A stretch of DNA of 64,000 nucleotides from Flavobacterium sp. UBA2787 (lineage in GTDB: Bacteria; Bacteroidota; Bacteroidia; Flavobacteriales; Flavobacteriaceae), in contig DEHZ01000002.1 of assembly GCA_002352205.1 (NCBI GenBank), positions 124,001 to 188,000 on the forward strand, given 5' to 3'. Position 1 is the stretch's first letter. Every line of letters starts with the position of its first letter. Made by a program: the position numbers and the translations under genes. The notes under the pieces were generated by a model. That model was not told where the DNA came from and did not search any database. It saw nothing but the letters and a program-made list of their open reading frames with translations. This document shows, piece by piece, positions 26,260-34,071 of the stretch.

Positions 26260-27054
26260 ATGAAATTTCAAAATCATATCGTTTGGATCACCGGTGCTTC
26301 TTCCGGTTTAGGACGAGCAATGGCATTAGAGTTTGCCAAAAACGGTGCTACTGTTGCTGTTTCCGCACGTAGAATGGATGAGTTAGATAAATTAGTTTCA
26401 GAAATTGAAAATTCCAGAGGTAAAGCAAAAGCATTTTTCTGTGATATTTTGGATGAAGTGAGTATTAAAAACTGTGTAAATCAAATAATTGACACATTCG
26501 GTAAATTAGATGTAGCAGTGGCCAATGCCGGTTTTGGAGTATTCGGAAAAATGGAAGATTTGACTCAAGAAGAGTGGCAACGACAATTTCAAGGAAATGT
26601 AATTGGACTTGCTTTAACAGCTAAATATGCATTACCTCATTTAAAACAAACCAAGGGTAGACTCGCTTTAGTTGGGAGTGTTGGTGCTTATCTTCCAAAT
26701 CCTTATGTTGGAGCCTACGGAGCTTCAAAAGCAGCGGTGAATTCCATTGGATTAACATTCCAAGTTGAATTACAAGATACTGGAGTAAGTTGTACAACGT
26801 TACACCCCGGTTTTGTTAAATCGGAAATAGCCCGAATTGATAACGAAGGAGTTTGGCATCCTAATCGCAAAGATCCCCGACCTGAAAAAATGATGTGGCC
26901 TACTGAAAAAGCAGCACAAGTTATGGTTAAAGCCATTTGGCAACGAAAACGAAATTATATTTTTACTGCTCACGGTAAATTTTTTATCTGGATGCAACGC
27001 TGGTTTCCAAGCTTTATGAGAAAAATGATAGCGAAAGGACCTAAACCATCTTAA
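26260..27054 (+). CDS. Short-chain dehydrogenase/reductase (SDR family)
   Basis: This 264-residue oxidoreductase has a Rossmann nucleotide loop TGASSGLGRAMAL, a NAG motif (VANAGFGVFG), and the catalytic set Ser140 (VGSVGAY), Tyr153 and Lys157 (YGASK) at classical spacing. After the cofactor loop it reads VSARRMDEL, where the Arg pair suggests NADP(H). The basic C-terminal part (FIWMQRWFPSFMRK) may touch the membrane. Substrate cannot be told from sequence. A near-consensus box TACCTTTA lies at 26217-26224. It is followed by DUF58 but with a promoter in between. Confidence 0.88.
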   Translation: MKFQNHIVWITGASSGLGRAMALEFAKNGATVAVSARRMDELDKLVSEIENSRGKAKAFFCDILDEVSIKNCVNQIIDTFGKLDVAVANAGFGVFGKMEDLTQEEWQRQFQGNVIGLALTAKYALPHLKQTKGRLALVGSVGAYLPNPYVGAYGASKAAVNSIGLTFQVELQDTGVSCTTLHPGFVKSEIARIDNEGVWHPNRKDPRPEKMMWPTEKAAQVMVKAIWQRKRNYIFTAHGKFFIWMQRWFPSFMRKMIAKGPKPS

Positions 27055-27086
27055 CAAAAAATTAGCGGAGTCTTGTGTGATTTTCT

Positions 27087-27117
27087 TTTGTAGCTCAAAT
27101 GGGATTTGATATCTTTG
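27087..27117 (+). promoter_or_regulatory. Full Bacteroidota promoter for the DUF58 gene: TTTG-N19-TATCTTTG
   Basis: TTTG at 27087-27090 and TATCTTTG at 27110-27117 are exactly 19 bp apart, the textbook arrangement. The ATG at 27122 is only 4 bp after the box, so the transcript would start at or within a few bases of the start codon. Confidence 0.75.
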
Positions 27118-27121
27118 AAAG

Positions 27122-28048
27122 ATGAACATCGAATCTCAAAAAGAAATAATTTCCGGTTTTAAACATTTAGAATTACTTGCCAATCAAGTAGTAGAAGGTT
27201 TTATTTCCGGAATGCATAAATCGCCATTTCACGGATTTTCAGCCGAGTTTGCCGAGCATAAAGTGTATAATAAAGGTGAAAGTACTAAACATATTGATTG
27301 GAAATTATTTGCAAAAACCGACCGCCTGTACACCAAAAAGTATGAAGAAGAAACGAATTTGAGATGTCATTTAATTATTGATAATTCTTCTTCGATGCAT
27401 TTTCCTAAGTTAAAAAATGACGAACCTTTTTATGAAAGTAAAATTGGGTTTGCCGTTTTAGCTTCTGCTGTTTTGATGAATTTGCTCAAAAAACAACGAG
27501 ATGCTGTGGGTTTAAGTGTTTATTCGGATACGTATGAATATTATGCTCCCGAAAAAGGAAGTGATCGTCATCATCGAATGGTTTTAAACAAATTGGAAGA
27601 TTTATTAGAAAATCCAAAAACATCAAAACCGACCGAAACTGTTACGTTTTTACATCAAATTGCCGAAAAAATGCAACGTCGTTCAATGATTATTTTGTTT
27701 ACCGATATGTTTCAATCCGGTGAAGAAGAAGCACTTTTTAACGCTCTTCAACATTTGAAACACAACAAACACAAAGTCGTTTTATTTCACGTTGTGGATG
27801 AAAAAAGAGAACTCAACTTCGATTTTGATAATGCTCCAAGGAAATTTATTGATGTTGAAACCGGAGAAACCGTCAATTTATTTGCCGAAAATATCAAGGA
27901 AGCCTACGAAAAAAGTGTCGATTCTTATTTCAAAAAAGTAGCGATGACTTGTGCTCAAAACAAAATAAAATATGTTCCCGTGAATGTGGGAGCCAATTTT
28001 GAAAAAATATTAACGACATACTTGGTTGAAAAACAAATGTTTGGATAA
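27122..28048 (+). CDS. DUF58 / von Willebrand A-like protein
   Basis: This 308-residue cytoplasmic protein has the DUF58 core SPFHGFSAEFAEHKVYNKGES, then HIDWKLFAKTDRLYTKKYEEE, followed by a vWA-type metal site IIDNSSSMHF and LFTDMFQSGEE. DUF58 proteins usually sit beside a MoxR ATPase and Bat proteins and are thought to help assemble complexes or respond to stress. Here neither MoxR nor Bat genes are adjacent, so the context is atypical. The start is supported by the family N-terminus (FKHLELLANQVVEGFISG), even though the promoter box is only 4 bp upstream. Confidence 0.88.
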   Translation: MNIESQKEIISGFKHLELLANQVVEGFISGMHKSPFHGFSAEFAEHKVYNKGESTKHIDWKLFAKTDRLYTKKYEEETNLRCHLIIDNSSSMHFPKLKNDEPFYESKIGFAVLASAVLMNLLKKQRDAVGLSVYSDTYEYYAPEKGSDRHHRMVLNKLEDLLENPKTSKPTETVTFLHQIAEKMQRRSMIILFTDMFQSGEEEALFNALQHLKHNKHKVVLFHVVDEKRELNFDFDNAPRKFIDVETGETVNLFAENIKEAYEKSVDSYFKKVAMTCAQNKIKYVPVNVGANFEKILTTYLVEKQMFG

Positions 28049-28087
28049 TGAATGAAAAAATATTCCAAAAAAAGTAGTCAAAACACT

Positions 28088-28117
28088 TGCAGATGTTGAA
28101 ATCTGTTGTATATTTGC
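28088..28117 (+). promoter_or_regulatory. Promoter of tRNA-Asp: TTG-N19-TATATTTG
   Basis: TTG at 28088-28090 and TATATTTG at 28110-28117 with 19 bp between; the mature tRNA begins 18 bp later. Confidence 0.7.
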
Positions 28118-28135
28118 AACCGCAATTAAGCGAAG

Positions 28136-28208
28136 GTTTGGTAGTTCAGTTGGTTAGAATACATGCCTGTCACGCATGGGGTCGCGGGTTCGAGTCCCGT
28201 CCAGACCG
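28136..28208 (+). tRNA. tRNA-Asp (anticodon GTC)
   Basis: The cloverleaf is complete: acceptor GGTTTGG with CCAGACC, D-arm TAGTTCAGTTGGTTAGA, anticodon stem CATGC/GCATG with loop CTGTCAC and anticodon GTC at 28169-28171, T-arm GCGGGTTCGAGTCCCGT, and discriminator G as expected for Asp. CCA is not encoded. It has its own promoter and a strong terminator. Confidence 0.97.
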
Positions 28209-28218
28209 CTAAATTGGG

Positions 28219-28248
28219 AAAAGCGATTCAGAGATGAATCGCTTTTTT
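28219..28248 (+). terminator. Rho-independent terminator after tRNA-Asp
   Basis: Perfect 12-bp stem AAAAGCGATTCA around GAGA, then T6. An outer TTGGG/CCCAA pairing could extend it. Confidence 0.92.
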
Positions 28249-28276
28249 GCCCAAAAAAGCATTTAAAATAGTTGTG
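28246..28276 (+). promoter_or_regulatory. Possible promoter for a small RNA: TTTG-N19-TAGTTGTG
   Basis: TTTG at 28246-28249, overlapping the tRNA terminator T run, is exactly 19 bp from TAGTTGTG at 28269-28276, which has one mismatch to TAnnTTTG. The start would be near 28283, at the first hairpin below. Confidence 0.35.
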
Positions 28277-28282
28277 TTGTTT

Positions 28283-28357
28283 TGGACGACCGAAAGGAAG
28301 TCCTGGTTTAGTAGTTAGACCAATGAAAAGCTTTCCACTTTTGTGGATAGCTTTTTT
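28283..28357 (+). ncRNA. Candidate structured small RNA of about 75 nt (three hairpins)
   Basis: Between the tRNA-Asp terminator and the next gene lie three hairpins almost without spacers. Hairpin 1 (28284-28303) pairs GGAC/GTCC and CC/GG around a GAAA tetraloop, with a GA/AA internal loop. Hairpin 2 (28304-28322) is a 7-bp stem TGGTTTA/TAGACCA with one G-T pair and loop GTAGT. Hairpin 3 (28326-28357) is a terminator. No ORF fits. Part of hairpin 2 resembles the 5' end of the tRNA-Asp just upstream (GGTTT-GTAGTT), so a decayed tRNA copy is the main alternative. I do not recognise a named RNA family. Confidence 0.4.
28326..28357 (+). terminator. Rho-independent terminator of the candidate small RNA
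   Basis: Stem AAAAGCTTTCCAC with GTGGATAGCTTTT (one mismatch), TTTT loop, T6 run. No coding gene ends just upstream, so it implies transcription of the 28248-28325 interval or read-through from the tRNA. Confidence 0.75.
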
Positions 28358-28431
28358 GATTTATAGCAGTTTCCCACTCAGTTTGTTATTCCGACGATAG
28401 GAGGAATCCCATTTAGTATTTGTACATTAAT

Positions 28432-29004
28432 ATGAATAACCACCGCCACTTCTTAATCCACAAACCCTACGGCTACCTCAGTCAATTTATCTATGAACTA
28501 AAGCGAACCAAAAAGTTGTTAGGCGAATTACACGATTTTCCGCCCGGAACGATGGCGATTGGTCGTTTAGACGAAGATTCCGAAGGCTTACTCATTCTTA
28601 CCACCGACGGAATGATGAGCGAAGTCGTACGAAGCAAAAAGGTAGAAAAAGAATACTATGCTCAAGTGGACGGAATCATCACACAAGAAGCCGTAGAGCA
28701 ACTTCAAAACAGTGTTTTAATTGGTTTTAAAGGAACCAAATACAAAACCAAAAAATGTCAAGCAAAATTGATTGATGATCCAAATTTTCCTCTTCGCTCG
28801 CAGAAAATTCGTGACGAACGGCACGGCCCAACCTCTTGGGTTTCCATCACGCTCACTGAAGGTAAATTTCGTCAAGTACGAAAAATGACTTCTGCTGTCG
28901 GTTTTCCAACATTGCGTTTAGTTCGTGTGCGAATTGGAAATTTTCACTTAGCTAATTTGCAATCAGGAGAAGTTATGGAAATTGAAAGTGTTTTGGGGAT
29001 TTAA
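28432..29004 (+). CDS. 23S rRNA pseudouridine synthase, RluE-like (RsuA family)
   Basis: This 190-residue enzyme converts a uridine of rRNA to pseudouridine. It lacks the S4 domain and starts at the catalytic domain: HFLIHKPYGYLSQF, the catalytic AIGRLDEDSEGLLILTTDG with the conserved Asp, KEYYAQVDG, and the C-terminal GKFRQVRKMTSAVGFPTLRLVRVRIG. Domain layout and length fit RluE, which modifies U2457 of 23S rRNA in E. coli. The ATG at 28432 is preferred over a TTG at 28420. Confidence 0.87.
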   Translation: MNNHRHFLIHKPYGYLSQFIYELKRTKKLLGELHDFPPGTMAIGRLDEDSEGLLILTTDGMMSEVVRSKKVEKEYYAQVDGIITQEAVEQLQNSVLIGFKGTKYKTKKCQAKLIDDPNFPLRSQKIRDERHGPTSWVSITLTEGKFRQVRKMTSAVGFPTLRLVRVRIGNFHLANLQSGEVMEIESVLGI

Positions 29005-29044
29005 ATCAATGGTTTGTAAATCAGCGAATCAGCAGCTATTTTTT

Positions 29045-29521
29045 TTACCTATTCAACCACCAAATACTTCCATTCAAAATCATCGCAAAACTTACCCAAA
29101 GCAAATACGGAATCATTAATTTACTTGCCAGTGCATCAATCGGTTTGAACAATTTGATGGTTTCAAAAATCATTAACCAAAGTAACATAATTTCAACTAA
29201 AGCTAGAAACGAATTCTGTAATCCAAAAAACAGAAAACTCCACAAGGCATTCAAAATCAATTGAATCATGAAAACCCAAAGTGCTTTTTTAACCAAAATA
29301 GGAACGGCTTCCATTTTGCTCCAAATTAATCCGGCACTTACACCCATCATCACATACAAAATAGTCCAAACCGGAGCAAAAACTTCGTTAGGCGGATTAA
29401 AAGATGGTTTATTTATGGTTGGATACCAAGTAGTAATCGAAGATTGTGTCACTAAACTCGAACCATAACCAACGCCCAAACAAATGGCAACGGCAATCGC
29501 AATTTTAACTATTTTTGACAT
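29045..29521 (-). CDS. TspO/MBR family tryptophan-rich protein
   Basis: This 158-residue membrane protein has five predicted transmembrane segments and the TspO signature WYPTINKPSFNPPNEVFAPVWTILYVMMGVSAG, followed by LNALWSFLFFG and a final WVSFAMILNGSIWWLN. TspO proteins bind porphyrins and other hydrophobic ligands; the physiological role differs between species. It is transcribed away from the mevalonate genes, whose first member starts 87 bp away on the other strand. Confidence 0.93.
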   Translation of the reverse strand: MSKIVKIAIAVAICLGVGYGSSLVTQSSITTWYPTINKPSFNPPNEVFAPVWTILYVMMGVSAGLIWSKMEAVPILVKKALWVFMIQLILNALWSFLFFGLQNSFLALVEIMLLWLMIFETIKLFKPIDALASKLMIPYLLWVSFAMILNGSIWWLNR

Positions 29522-29583
29522 ACTAATTTTTATTCAAAAGTAACAAATCTGCTTTCAAAAAAGTGCGAATCATTCAAAAAATG

Positions 29584-29591
29584 TATCTTTG
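29584..29591 (+). promoter_or_regulatory. Putative -7 box (TATCTTTG) for the mevalonate genes
   Basis: Exact TAnnTTTG match 16 bp before the chosen ATG at 29608. It lies inside the longer open frame, which supports the downstream start. Confidence 0.55.
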
Positions 29592-29607
29592 CCCAAAAAT
29601 AAATCGA

Positions 29608-30696
29608 ATGCTGTCACCTTCAGATTTTATTCCTAAAAATTATCCGAAAACGGTCGAATATGGAAGTTTTGAATGGTCGGCTCCCAGCAATATTGCCTTG
29701 GTGAAATATTGGGGAAAAAAGGAAAATCAAATTCCCGCCAATCCGTCCATCAGTTTTACGTTGAAAAATTGTAAAACCATCACAAAATTGTCTTTTTCTA
29801 AAATTGAAAAAAAGGATAATTTTTCATTCGATTTATTGTTTGAAGGAAAACCAAAAGAATCATTCCGACCAAAAATTCAAAAATTTCTGGAGCGAGTTGA
29901 AGTCTATTTGCCCTTTTTAAAAGAATATCATTTTACGATTGATACACAAAATACATTTCCACACAGTTCAGGAATTGCCTCTTCAGCTTCCGGAATGGCT
30001 GCGTTGGCAGTGAATTTTATGAGTTTGGAAAAGGAATTAAATCCTGAAATGACAGAGGAATATTTTAACCAAAAAGCTTCTTTTTTAGCCCGATTAGGTT
30101 CAGGAAGTGCTTGCAGAAGTATAAAAGGCGAAGTCGTAATTTGGGGAAATCATCAGCAAACTGAAAACAGTTCTGATTTATTTGGGATTGAATTTTCTGA
30201 ACTTCATCCAAATTTTAAAAATTACCAAGACACGATTTTATTAGTAGATAAAGGCGAAAAACAAGTTTCCAGCACGTTAGGTCACGATTTGATGAATGGT
30301 CATCCGTATGCCGAGAAACGATTTGAACAGGCTCATCAAAATTTGTCGCAAATCAAAACCATTTTAGCGAATGGTGATGTGAATGAATTTGTCAAATTAG
30401 TGGAAAGTGAAGCTTTAACACTGCATGCGATGATGATGACTTCAATGCCCTATTTTATTTTGATGAAACCTAATACATTAGAAATCATCAACAAAATTTG
30501 GAAATTTAGGCAAGAAACAGTCATTCAAGTTTGTTTCACTTTAGATGCCGGTGCAAATGTACATGTGCTTTATCCCGCAAACGTTCGTGAAGAAGTTTTG
30601 CAATTTATTAAGAATGAATTAGTTGTGCATTGTCAAAACGAACAGTATATTTGCGATGAAATTGGTTTGGGTGCAGTTCAATTCAACAAATTTTAA
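29608..30696 (+). CDS. mvaD: Diphosphomevalonate decarboxylase
   Basis: This 362-residue GHMP-fold enzyme turns mevalonate diphosphate into isopentenyl diphosphate, the last step of the mevalonate pathway. Motifs are SAPSNIALVKYWGKKENQIPANPSISFTL, the phosphate loop HSSGIASSASGMAALA, and RLGSGSACRSIKGEVVIWG with the catalytic region typical of the family, then VDKGEKQVSSTLGHDLM. I start at the ATG at 29608 because the promoter box lies inside the longer frame. It is followed after 30 bp by a mevalonate kinase-like gene, forming an isoprenoid cluster. Confidence 0.93.
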   Translation: MLSPSDFIPKNYPKTVEYGSFEWSAPSNIALVKYWGKKENQIPANPSISFTLKNCKTITKLSFSKIEKKDNFSFDLLFEGKPKESFRPKIQKFLERVEVYLPFLKEYHFTIDTQNTFPHSSGIASSASGMAALAVNFMSLEKELNPEMTEEYFNQKASFLARLGSGSACRSIKGEVVIWGNHQQTENSSDLFGIEFSELHPNFKNYQDTILLVDKGEKQVSSTLGHDLMNGHPYAEKRFEQAHQNLSQIKTILANGDVNEFVKLVESEALTLHAMMMTSMPYFILMKPNTLEIINKIWKFRQETVIQVCFTLDAGANVHVLYPANVREEVLQFIKNELVVHCQNEQYICDEIGLGAVQFNKF

Positions 30697-30726
30697 TTAT
30701 CTTTACACAATAACATAAAAGTTACT

Positions 30727-31665
30727 ATGAAAGGACCACTTTTTTACTCAAAAATTCTTCTTTTTGGAGAATACGGAATCATTAAAGATTCAAAAGGACT
30801 TTCTATCCCATATAATTTTTATAACGGAGCATTGAAAGTGAGTGAAAATCCATCGCCGGAAGCAATTAAATCGAATGAAAGTTTACGACGATTTACTGCT
30901 CATTTAGAGCAATTGCAAGCCGAGCAACCGGAGTTGGTGACTTTCAATTTAGAATTACTTCAGCAAGATATTGATAGAGGAATGTATTTTGATTCTTCAA
31001 TCCCGCAAGGTTATGGTGTTGGAAGTAGCGGTGCTTTAGTGGCTGCTATTTATGATAAATATGCCAACAATAAAATCACTGTTTTAGAGAATTTAACCCG
31101 CGAAAAGTTATTGCAATTAAAAGCAGTTTTTTCGCAAATGGAATCGTTTTTCCACGGCAAAAGTTCAGGTTTAGATCCACTGAATAGCTATTTAAGTTTG
31201 CCGATTTTAATCAATTCAAAAGATAACATTGAACCAACCGGAATTCCGTCTCAAGTTACGAACGGAAAAGGTGCTGTGTTTTTGTTGGATTCCGGAATTA
31301 TTGGAGAAACTGCTCCAATGGTCAATATTTTTATGGAAAACTTGAAAGACCAAGGGTTTAGAAAAATGCTTAAAACACAATTTGTTAAACATACTGACGC
31401 CTGCGTAGAAAACTTTTTACAAGGCGATATGAAATCTCTTTTTAGCAACACCAAAAAATTATCTAAAGTGGTGTTGAATAATTTTAAACCAATGATTCCA
31501 GAACAATTTCACAATGTTTGGCAAAACGGAATCGATACAAATGACTATTATCTAAAACTTTGTGGTTCAGGTGGTGGTGGCTACATTCTTGGTTTTACAC
31601 AAGATTTGGAAAAAGCCAAAGCATCGCTAAAAGACTATAAGTTAGAAGTTGTTTATCAATTTTAA
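30727..31665 (+). CDS. Mevalonate kinase-like GHMP kinase
   Basis: This 312-residue GHMP kinase should phosphorylate mevalonate. It opens FYSKILLFGEYGIIKDSKGLSIP (motif 1), has the ATP loop SSIPQGYGVGSSGALVAAIYDKY, a KSSGLDPLNSYLSLPILI segment with the expected acidic residue, and motif 3 KLCGSGGGGYILGF. Position right after mvaD supports mevalonate kinase over other GHMP kinases. It leads on to a UbiA prenyltransferase 47 bp downstream. Confidence 0.87.
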   Translation: MKGPLFYSKILLFGEYGIIKDSKGLSIPYNFYNGALKVSENPSPEAIKSNESLRRFTAHLEQLQAEQPELVTFNLELLQQDIDRGMYFDSSIPQGYGVGSSGALVAAIYDKYANNKITVLENLTREKLLQLKAVFSQMESFFHGKSSGLDPLNSYLSLPILINSKDNIEPTGIPSQVTNGKGAVFLLDSGIIGETAPMVNIFMENLKDQGFRKMLKTQFVKHTDACVENFLQGDMKSLFSNTKKLSKVVLNNFKPMIPEQFHNVWQNGIDTNDYYLKLCGSGGGGYILGFTQDLEKAKASLKDYKLEVVYQF

Positions 31666-31712
31666 AAAACCTAATAAAAATCAAGAATTCCACTTGATTT
31701 TTTCTTTAAACT

Positions 31713-32666
31713 ATGGCATTATCCAGAAAAAATAAATTGATTTTAATGAAAATAATCAGTTTGTTTTCGGTGGTAAGAGGCTATAATATTCCGATTATTA
31801 TTTTAGCTCAATACCTCTCGGCGATTTTTATTTTGTCGCCTAACACGAGGGCTTTGGATGTCATTTTAGATTTCAATCTGTTTATTATCGTATTGGCTTC
31901 TACGTTAACAATCGCATCAGGTTATATCATTAATAGTTTTTACGACAGTCAGAAAGATTTAATCAATAAACCCAATAAAACAATGTTGGATCGATTGGTT
32001 TCGCAAAAAACTAAATTGCAAGTTTATTTCGGACTTAATTTTTTCGTATTTCTGATTGCAACATTGGTTTCTTGGCGAGCTGTTTTCTTTTTTTCTGCTT
32101 ACATTTTTCTGATTTGGTTTTATTCGCATAAGATAAAAAAATACCCAATTATCGGAAATATTACGGCTGCTTTGTTGGCAATTTTACCTTTTTTTGCCAT
32201 TCTGTTGTATTACCAAAAAATTGATTCCATTATTTTTAACTTAAATAATGAAAAATATTACGTCATTTTTGCCCATGCTTCTTTCTTGTTTTTACTGATT
32301 TTGATTCGGGAAATGATCAAAGATTTAGAAAATATTATTGGTGATTTAGCACAAAATTATAGAACGATTCCGGTTATTTTAGGCGAATCTTTTTCTAAAA
32401 AAATCATCACTTTTCTGGTTTTATGCACAGTAATTCCAGTGTATATTCTAATTGAAATTTATGATGTTGGTTATATGGATGTTTATTTTTATACAAGTTT
32501 TATCATTTTAATTTTCTTCTTAATCAAATTATGGAAATCGGATTCTAAAGAAAATTATCTGCTGTTACATAACATCATAAAGTTTATCATCGTTGCAGGC
32601 GTTTTTAGTATTGTTCTTATTAAACCTTCCGTTTTGGTGCACGGAAGAGATGTTTTGGATATATAA
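31713..32666 (+). CDS. UbiA-family prenyltransferase
   Basis: This 317-residue integral membrane protein has about eight or nine hydrophobic helices and the first Asp-rich prenyl-diphosphate site NSFYDSQKDLINKP. The second acidic motif is around MIKDLENIIGDLAQNYRTIP. UbiA enzymes attach an isoprenoid chain to an aromatic or glycerol-phosphate acceptor at the membrane. Related flavobacterial proteins are often named geranylgeranylglycerol-phosphate geranylgeranyltransferase; the acceptor cannot be told here. Its place behind two mevalonate-pathway genes fits use of their product. A start at 31749 (MKIISLFSVVRG) is also possible. Confidence 0.85.
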   Translation: MALSRKNKLILMKIISLFSVVRGYNIPIIILAQYLSAIFILSPNTRALDVILDFNLFIIVLASTLTIASGYIINSFYDSQKDLINKPNKTMLDRLVSQKTKLQVYFGLNFFVFLIATLVSWRAVFFFSAYIFLIWFYSHKIKKYPIIGNITAALLAILPFFAILLYYQKIDSIIFNLNNEKYYVIFAHASFLFLLILIREMIKDLENIIGDLAQNYRTIPVILGESFSKKIITFLVLCTVIPVYILIEIYDVGYMDVYFYTSFIILIFFLIKLWKSDSKENYLLLHNIIKFIIVAGVFSIVLIKPSVLVHGRDVLDI

Positions 32667-32709
32667 AACTGAAAAGTAAAACAACTTCCGATTCCAATTT
32701 CCAATTGCG

Positions 32710-32717
32710 TATCTTTG
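32710..32717 (+). promoter_or_regulatory. Putative -7 box (TATCTTTG) for the RluB-like gene
   Basis: Exact TAnnTTTG match 15 bp before the ATG at 32733, pointing to a short leader. Confidence 0.5.
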
Positions 32718-32732
32718 CAAAAATTTTCAAGG

Positions 32733-33638
32733 ATGGACAAGAAAGACGGAAGCAACAGAAAATCAACTTCCAACAGAACTACAAAGGGCAAATCAACGGG
32801 TTTTAGTAAGCCAAAACCAGCGATGGATAAGCGTTCGCAAAAGCCTAAAAAAGCAACTTCAACAGCGGCAAAAATTACTGGGTCAAAAACTACAGCAGCA
32901 ACTCCGGCGGCTAAACCAAAAGTAAAATCAGACGATATTCGTTTAAATAAATACATATCCAATTCCGGTGCGTGCTCGCGTCGTGATGCCGATATCTACA
33001 TTCAATCAGGAAACGTAAAAGTAAACGGTGTCGTTATCACTGAAATGGGCTATCAAGTTAAGCCTGGCGATGTCGTTAATTTTGACGGATCAACGATTAT
33101 TCCCGAAAAGAAAGAATATATTTTATTGAATAAACCGAAAAACTTTACCACTTCCGTGGAAGATGATCGCGATATGCGAAATGTTTTTGAATTAATCAAA
33201 AATTCTACGCAAGCCAAAGTGCAAGCGATTGGTAGAATGGATAAAAATACAACCGGACTTTTGTTGTTTACGAATGATACTGATATGATTCGTAAATTCA
33301 GTTTGCCAAATCAAAAATCGACTAAAATTTATCAGGTTACATTAGATAAAAATCTAAAATTTGAAGATTTAGAAAAGATTGCCGGTGGCGTTTCATTTGA
33401 TGAACATAAATTGTATGTAGATGAAATTAGTTATATCGAAGATCAGCCAAAAACAGAGATTGGAATAAAACTTAGAACTCCAAACGTAAAAGTGGTTCGT
33501 GCTATTTTTGAAAAATTCAAATATGATGTTTTAAAAGTGGATCGCGTTTCGTTTGCGGGATTAACCAAAAAGAATTTACCAAGAGGGAATTGGCGATTTT
33601 TGACAGAGCAGGAAATCATTAACTTGAAGAATTATTAA
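32733..33638 (+). CDS. rRNA pseudouridine synthase with S4 domain (RluB/RsuA family)
   Basis: This 301-residue enzyme has a basic, Lys/Ser/Thr-rich N-terminal tail of about 65 residues that probably touches rRNA. The S4 domain reads IRLNKYISNSGACSRRDADIYIQSG, and the catalytic domain has EYILLNKPKNFTTSVEDDR and AIGRMDKNTTGLLLFTND with the catalytic Asp. The family usually reads GRLD; here it is GRMD, a conservative change. It ends NLPRGNWRFLTEQE. The ATG at 32733 follows a -7 box. The stop overlaps the next gene's ATG by one base (TAATG), so translation is probably coupled. Confidence 0.9.
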   Translation: MDKKDGSNRKSTSNRTTKGKSTGFSKPKPAMDKRSQKPKKATSTAAKITGSKTTAATPAAKPKVKSDDIRLNKYISNSGACSRRDADIYIQSGNVKVNGVVITEMGYQVKPGDVVNFDGSTIIPEKKEYILLNKPKNFTTSVEDDRDMRNVFELIKNSTQAKVQAIGRMDKNTTGLLLFTNDTDMIRKFSLPNQKSTKIYQVTLDKNLKFEDLEKIAGGVSFDEHKLYVDEISYIEDQPKTEIGIKLRTPNVKVVRAIFEKFKYDVLKVDRVSFAGLTKKNLPRGNWRFLTEQEIINLKNY

Positions 33639-33997
33639 TGAATTCACAAGCAACGTCTATCGCCTACAAATGGTTTTATGCTTTTAATCAGCATAATTTA
33701 GAACAATTATTATCGCTTTATGATGATAATGCTCAACATTACAGTCCGAAATTGAAAATTAAAAAGCCTGAGACAAATGGTTTTGTAACCGGAAAAGATG
33801 CTTTGAGAGAATGGTGGAAAGATGCTTTTGATCGATTGCCTTCTTTACAGTATAAAGTCACTTCGCTAACAGCTAATTCCGACCGGGTTTTTATGGAATA
33901 TATTCGATCTGTGAACGATGAAGAAGATTTGTTGGTTGCAGAAGTACTTGAAATCAGAGATGGTAAAATAGTTTTCTCAAGAGTTTACCACGGATAA
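33638..33997 (+). CDS. NTF2-like (SnoaL-type) small protein
   Basis: This 119-residue protein has the NTF2/SnoaL pattern: AYKWFYAFNQHNLEQLLSLYDDNAQHYSP, then GKDALREWWKDAFDRLPSLQY, and the C-terminal VAEVLEIRDGKIVFSRVYHG. These folds form a cone-shaped pocket used for binding or catalysis; no substrate is evident. It is coupled to the pseudouridine synthase gene by a one-base overlap and closed by a two-way terminator. Confidence 0.85.
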   Translation: MNSQATSIAYKWFYAFNQHNLEQLLSLYDDNAQHYSPKLKIKKPETNGFVTGKDALREWWKDAFDRLPSLQYKVTSLTANSDRVFMEYIRSVNDEEDLLVAEVLEIRDGKIVFSRVYHG

Positions 33998-34008
33998 AAT
34001 AAAATCAA

Positions 34009-34044
34009 AAAATCCCGAAATGATAATCATCTCGGGATTTTTTT
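34009..34044. terminator. Two-way terminator between convergent genes
   Basis: Stem AAAATCCCGA/TCGGGATTTT with an inner ATGAT/ATCAT pairing and one mismatch. T runs exist on both strands, so it can serve the NTF2-like gene (+) and the Dcp gene (-). Confidence 0.88.
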
Positions 34045-34071
34045 CGAATTAAATTAACCTAACCTATATAA

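Noticed and set aside
28304-28322. A second tRNA gene after tRNA-Asp
   Set aside because: Only a short stretch resembles the tRNA 5' end; there is no anticodon arm, T-arm or acceptor 3' strand.
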